A stretch of 33,430 nt of DNA, from the NCBI GenBank assembly GCA_026401075.1, contig JAPLNQ010000272.1, positions 1-33,430 of the forward strand, in the 5' to 3' direction. Below are positions 30,191 through 33,430 of the stretch, in pieces. The position numbers were made by a program, and so were the translations under genes. This stretch comes from Planctomycetia bacterium. Lineage in GTDB: Bacteria > Planctomycetota > Planctomycetia > Pirellulales > UBA1268. The notes beneath the pieces are model-generated. The model searched no databases. It was given only the letters and a program-made list of their open reading frames with translations, and was not told the origin of the DNA. Position 1 is the first letter of the stretch; every line of letters starts with the position of its first letter.

Positions 30191-31009
30191 ATGAAACTCC
30201 GTTTGCCACATGCGGTACCGCTCCTTGTCCTGCTCCCTCCCCTGCTGTTGGGGTCCGGCCGGGGCGTGCCTGCGTGTGCGCAAGAACGCCGCGGGCCGAC
30301 GACTCTCGAAAATCTGCTCCAAGAACATGCCCAGGTCACGCCGCACGGAACCGTTGCCAGGCCGCATCATGGCAGCACCGATCCGGTGATCGCCGCAGCC
30401 TGGAAACAATACGACGGGGCCGTCCGCGCAGCCTCGGCCAGCCTGCTCCAGCGGATCGATCAGGATTTGCGACGGGCCAAACCCACGACCGACGCCGACA
30501 CCACCGCGGGCCTCGAGGCGGCCAAGAAAGCGTTCGTCGAGCACGGCAGCCTGCCGTCGATGCTCGACGCGGGCCTGAAGAAAGCACGTCGCGACTCGGA
30601 GACAGCCTATCGCGATGCCGCCCTGGCCCTCCGACAGCAATACGACACGACGGCCGCAAAACTCCGCAAGACCGACGATCCAGAGAGGGCCGAGACGCTC
30701 GTTCAGGAGTGGACGTTGTTGCAGAATGCGCTCGATCTGGCAAAGGAACCCCAGTTTGATTCGACCTGGAAACACAGCATTACAAACGGCCCGTCGGCGG
30801 AGATCACGCTGTATTCAAACGGCTCGATCAATGCGCCCGACGGCCCCGACACCTGGAGCCTCAACGGAACGACCCTGGTCATCCGCTGGCAGAATCCCGA
30901 AGCACCCGGGGGGGCATGGGTGGACACCTGCGAAGTGTCCCCCCACGCCGGTTCCTACTCCGGCACCAACCAACTCGGCACGCGAATCTCCGGCACGCGG
31001 GTGCCGTAG
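30191..31009 (+). CDS. Secreted protein of unknown function
   Basis: 272 residues from ATG 30191. The signal peptide has a long hydrophobic core (HAVPLLVLLPPLLLGSG) and a cleavage site near ACAQ. Residues 60-180 are helical with heptads (AWKQYDGAVRAASASLLQRI, KKARRDSETAYRDAALALRQ, QEWTLLQNALDLAK), suggesting a coiled coil. The last 80 residues are beta-rich: ITLYSNGSINAPDGPDTWSL, TTLVIRWQNPEAPGGAWVD and SYSGTNQLGTRISG, the type of small domain often placed at the C-terminus of secreted planctomycete proteins. I cannot assign a function. The spacer to the divergent Lys-rich gene is 160 bp. Confidence 0.75.
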   Translation: MKLRLPHAVPLLVLLPPLLLGSGRGVPACAQERRGPTTLENLLQEHAQVTPHGTVARPHHGSTDPVIAAAWKQYDGAVRAASASLLQRIDQDLRRAKPTTDADTTAGLEAAKKAFVEHGSLPSMLDAGLKKARRDSETAYRDAALALRQQYDTTAAKLRKTDDPERAETLVQEWTLLQNALDLAKEPQFDSTWKHSITNGPSAEITLYSNGSINAPDGPDTWSLNGTTLVIRWQNPEAPGGAWVDTCEVSPHAGSYSGTNQLGTRISGTRVP

Positions 31010-31131
31010 CTTTTGTGCGTCAGCTTTCGAACTCCGGGGCCGGAAAACCCGGTTGCTCAAATCGCCCGGCCATGGCTAGACTCCGCCCCGGTCTTGTATC
31101 TCGATCCCCAAACGACGCGAGGAAATGAGTC

Positions 31132-31215
31132 ATGGGCAAAGGCAACAACTCCCAGAAAAACGACAAGAAGAACAAGAAGCCCAAGCAGGAGAAGGCGAAG
31201 CCGGCAAGCAAGTAG
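31132..31215 (+). CDS. 27-residue Lys-rich small protein
   Basis: The ATG at 31132 has GAGG ten bases upstream (31119-31122). The product starts MGKGNNSQKNDKKNKKPK and has 11 Lys in 27 residues, with Asn, Gln and Ser. Small proteins beginning MGKGNNSQK are, as I recall, annotated in several bacterial genomes, which supports a real gene. The strong hairpin 15 bp after the stop adds support. It could bind nucleic acid or ribosomes, but its function is unknown. Chance alone would rarely give this site, this bias and a terminator together. Confidence 0.65.
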   Translation: MGKGNNSQKNDKKNKKPKQEKAKPASK

Positions 31216-31230
31216 GCATTCACCGTCGCA

Positions 31231-31259
31231 GGCAGGGCGGGCGGCAACGCCCCCCTGCC
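31231..31259 (+). terminator. GC-rich hairpin with GCAA tetraloop after the Lys-rich small gene
   Basis: GGCAGGGCGGGCG (31231-31243) pairs with CGCCCCCCTGCC (31248-31259) around a GCAA loop, with one bulged C at 31238, giving 12 base pairs. GCAA is a GNRA-type tetraloop. No T-run follows, so it may act as a weak terminator, an attenuator or an mRNA-end protector before fabF. Confidence 0.5.
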
Positions 31260-31363
31260 CTGTGGCGGTGCCGTGAAGAACCCATTCTCCGCCCGGCGGG
31301 CCCGTGAAGTGGCTCTCCGGGCTTTTCGATAAACCGGGCGGGCAGAGCATGACAGGTCGGGGC

Positions 31364-32605
31364 ATGAAGCGGCGGGCGGTGGTGACAGGGCTGGGTGTCG
31401 TCACATCTCTGGGCAGAGAGGTCGGCGGATTCTGGAATCGCCTCGTGCGTGGCGACAGCGGCGTGGGACCGATCACGCTGTTCGATGTGTCCGGCTATCG
31501 GGTCCAGTTTGGCGGCGAGGTGCCATGGGATGCAGAACGGGAGAACATCTGCAACCCCAAGGAACTCCGGCGGATCGACCGATTCGCGCAGTTCGCCATC
31601 GCGTCGGCAATCGATGCGGTGGCTGACTCGGGGCTCGAGTTCGCCAAGGAAGACCCCTACCGCTGCGGCGTGGCGATCGGCTCGGGGATAGGCGGTCTCA
31701 ACGAGTTCGAGGCCCAACACGAGCGGCTCCACACGAAGGGGATCGACAAGGTCTCCCCCTTCTTCATCCCGAAGCTATTGCTGAACACGGCCAGCGGACA
31801 CGTCTCGACGATGTTCGGGGCCAAGGGAGTCAACATCGCCGCAGCGACCGCCTGCGCCAGCGCCTCCAATTCGATCGGCAGCGCGCTGCGGGCCATCCAA
31901 TACGGCGATGCCGATGTGATGCTGACGGGCGGCAGCGAGGCCGCGCTCACGCCGATGGGCCTGGCAGGCTTCCAGAACATGCGGGCGCTCTCCTTTCGCA
32001 GCGACGCGCCGCAGCAGGCGAGCCGGCCTTTCGATGTCGACCGCGACGGATTCGTGCTCGCCGAAGGGGCCGGAATCGTCGTGCTGGAGGAGTTGGAGCA
32101 CGCGCAGCGACGTGGCGCCCGCATCTATGGAGAACTCCGGGGCTATGGAGCCAGCGGCGACGCCGGTCACATCACGCAGCCTGACGATGAGGGGCTGGGG
32201 GCGTCCCGTGCGATGACGATGGCCTTACGGGATGCGGGCCTCGATACCGAGGCCGTCGACTACATCAACGCCCACGGTACGAGCACCCCGCTCGGCGACA
32301 AGGCCGAGACTGCCGCCGTCAAGCGAGTCTTCGGTCTCCATGCGAAGCGGCTCGCTCTGTCCAGCACGAAGAGCCAGCTCGGGCACACGCTTGGGGCCAG
32401 CGGCGGCATCGAACTGGTGGTGTGTGCGCTCACGATCGATCGCGGCGTGATCGCCCCCACCATCAATCTCGAAACGCCCGACCCCGACTGCGATCTCGAC
32501 TACACGCCCAAGGTCGCCCGCGAGGCGAAGATCCGGGTCGCCATGTCAAACAACTTCGGCTTCGGCGGCCACAATGCCTCGCTCATCCTCAGCCGGCTCG
32601 ACTGA
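31364..32605 (+). CDS. fabF: 3-oxoacyl-ACP synthase II (FabF)
   Basis: 413 residues from ATG 31364; this start puts the catalytic residues at Cys164 (TACASASNS), His304 (INAHGTSTPLGD), Lys336 and His341 (GHTLGASGG), one off E. coli FabF numbering. An ATG at 31349 and a GTG at 31304 in the same frame would add 5 or 20 residues. Other marks are VVTGLGVVTSLG and SNNFGFGGHNASLI. FabF elongates acyl-ACP with malonyl-ACP in fatty acid synthesis. It is 3.2 kb from the ACP and the broken KAS, so a second elongating enzyme in the locus. It follows the small Lys-rich gene in the same orientation, with the hairpin between. Confidence 0.95.
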   Translation: MKRRAVVTGLGVVTSLGREVGGFWNRLVRGDSGVGPITLFDVSGYRVQFGGEVPWDAERENICNPKELRRIDRFAQFAIASAIDAVADSGLEFAKEDPYRCGVAIGSGIGGLNEFEAQHERLHTKGIDKVSPFFIPKLLLNTASGHVSTMFGAKGVNIAAATACASASNSIGSALRAIQYGDADVMLTGGSEAALTPMGLAGFQNMRALSFRSDAPQQASRPFDVDRDGFVLAEGAGIVVLEELEHAQRRGARIYGELRGYGASGDAGHITQPDDEGLGASRAMTMALRDAGLDTEAVDYINAHGTSTPLGDKAETAAVKRVFGLHAKRLALSSTKSQLGHTLGASGGIELVVCALTIDRGVIAPTINLETPDPDCDLDYTPKVAREAKIRVAMSNNFGFGGHNASLILSRLD

Positions 32606-32747
32606 CGCCTCCGGCACCAAACTGTCCGCCCGCAGGTCCGCCGCGATTCCCGCCGGACCGCGGCCTGTTTTGCCGGCCACCCCCGGGCTCCGTAGCATGC
32701 AAGCAGTCTCTTGGCCGGGGCAGCCACACGTCGTCATGGAGGGCGAC

Positions 32748-32882
32748 ATGAAAAATGTGAACTGGAACGGAATGATCCAGACGCTGGTGCTCGTCCGCTT
32801 GGGACAGGAACTCGGCACCGATTCCCGTCTTGCCCGCGCGTTGCACGATCTGTTCGACGCCGTGCTGACGGTCGTGAGGTGA
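32748..32882 (+). CDS. Small protein of 44 residues, hypothetical
   Basis: ATG 32748 is preceded by GGAGGG with four bases between, a good ribosome binding site. The peptide is MKNVNWNGMIQTLVLVRLG followed by GTDSRLARALHDLFDAVLTV and Arg. It has an amphipathic helical look (LARALHDLFDAVLTVV). I do not recognise it. No neighbour gives a clue. The alternative is chance, as the region after fabF has few stops. Confidence 0.45.
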   Translation: MKNVNWNGMIQTLVLVRLGQELGTDSRLARALHDLFDAVLTVVR

Positions 32883-32916
32883 ACTGTCTCACTCGCTCGA
32901 CCTGAGCGTCCAGAAT

Positions 32917-32942
32917 GGATGCGAAAAGGGGATGCGAAAAGG
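32917..32942. repeat. 13-bp tandem repeat
   Basis: GGATGCGAAAAGG occurs twice in a row (32917-32929, 32930-32942), between the small gene and the exchanger gene on the other strand. Confidence 0.9.
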
Positions 32943-32950
32943 CGAGACCG

Positions 32951-33430
32951 TCAGTCCGGCAGGTGGAAGAAGCCGATCGCCAGGATCAGGTAGACGGCCA
33001 GCAGGAGCACACCCTCGAACCAGTTCGCCTTACCGTCCTGGATCAGCTCGCGGGTGATCATCGTGGCGAGCACGATCGCCACGACCTCAAACGATGTGAA
33101 CGCCAGGTCCATCGGCTGGCCGATGAACCGGCCGGCGAACACGAGCAGCGGGGCCACCAGCAGCATCAGCTGAATCGACGAGCCCACGGTCGCGCTGAGC
33201 ACGAGGGACGGCCGCCCCTGTCGTGCGAAGTGGCAACTGGCGAGTATCTCGCCGATGCTGCCGATGCCGCCGAGCAGCACGAGGCCGCTGAAGGTGTTGG
33301 AGAGTCCCAGCTGCCGGGCCGTGGGCTCAAGCGCCGTCGAGAGCAGTTCGCTCATGAGTCCCAGAAAGACCGCCGCCACGACGAGCGTCGCAAGGCTCGC
33401 CCACAGCGGGGAGTCTGGATGCTCGTCGCC
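32951..33430 (-). CDS. Calcium/proton exchanger (CaCA superfamily), C-terminal part, cut by window edge
   Basis: About 160 residues are visible; the frame stays open to the right edge and continues beyond it. The sequence is mostly hydrophobic with several membrane helices: FLGLMSELLSTALEPTARQL, GLVLLGGIGSIGEILASCHF, then SSIQLMLLVAPLLVFAG, and a final VLLLAVYLILAIGFF. The Gly-x-x-Glu region (SIGEILA) and the loop LIQDGKANWFEGVLLLAVYL match the Cax branch, which exchanges Ca2+ for H+ across the membrane. Because the first repeat lies outside, other CaCA members (Na+/Ca2+) cannot be excluded. Confidence 0.8.
   Translation of the reverse strand, partial: GDEHPDSPLWASLATLVVAAVFLGLMSELLSTALEPTARQLGLSNTFSGLVLLGGIGSIGEILASCHFARQGRPSLVLSATVGSSIQLMLLVAPLLVFAGRFIGQPMDLAFTSFEVVAIVLATMITRELIQDGKANWFEGVLLLAVYLILAIGFFHLPD

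Noticed and set aside
1-33430. tRNA, rRNA or known riboswitch
   Set aside because: I looked for cloverleaf and conserved rRNA or riboswitch cores and saw none; a covariance search would be needed to be certain.

Overview
The window is a GC-rich, densely coded piece of bacterial chromosome. Protein families point to a planctomycete, probably of the Pirellulales type: large secreted proteins of planctomycete character, a NagB-PIG-L fusion, a DUF3352-like secreted protein, CBS-type Mn pyrophosphatase, dispersed GGTGCCTGGCACC palindromes and an IS256 remnant. The taxonomic call is inference; there is no rRNA or marker gene here.

Layout. (1) 1-870 is decayed: the 3' end of an IS256-type transposase, a glycosyltransferase 2 gene lacking its N-terminus, and an 87-bp palindromic element. 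(2) 874-5681 carries a secreted TPR plus beta-helix protein (GH141-like) and a glucosamine-6-phosphate deaminase fused to a PIG-L deacetylase domain. (3) 5775-8064 holds two overlapping lipoprotein genes, LpoB-like and COG3014-like. The second has repeats inserted in its signal-peptide region. A 350-bp repeat-rich spacer follows. (4) 8416-12846 is a minus-strand series: methyltransferase, CBS-type Mn pyrophosphatase, Gfo/Idh/MocA oxidoreductase, and a 228-residue protein equal to only the C-terminal half of GyrB. (5) 13185-26447 is an efflux island: outer-membrane factor, two HAE1-type RND pumps, an adaptor lipoprotein and a coupled secreted protein, with an amidase between the pumps. (6) 26566-32605 is a fatty-acid/polyketide-like locus: type III PKS-like enzyme, diverging from ACP and a frameshifted KAS, then a Lys-rich protein, a secreted protein, a 27-residue Lys-rich protein and an intact FabF. 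(7) The right edge cuts a cation/proton exchanger.

How the genes work together. Adaptor and RND pump 2 overlap by 4 bp and must be co-expressed. The only outer-membrane factor is next to pump 1, so both pumps may share it. ACP and KAS overlap by 4 bp, and ACP could deliver acyl starters to the KAS enzymes and to the divergent type III PKS. LpoB and the COG3014-like lipoprotein overlap and probably act together at the cell envelope.

Three genes (874-3530, 6479-8064, 28126-29405) are explained best by a -1 change of frame. Two of these changes lie in C-rich runs, so read errors should be excluded before calling them mutations.
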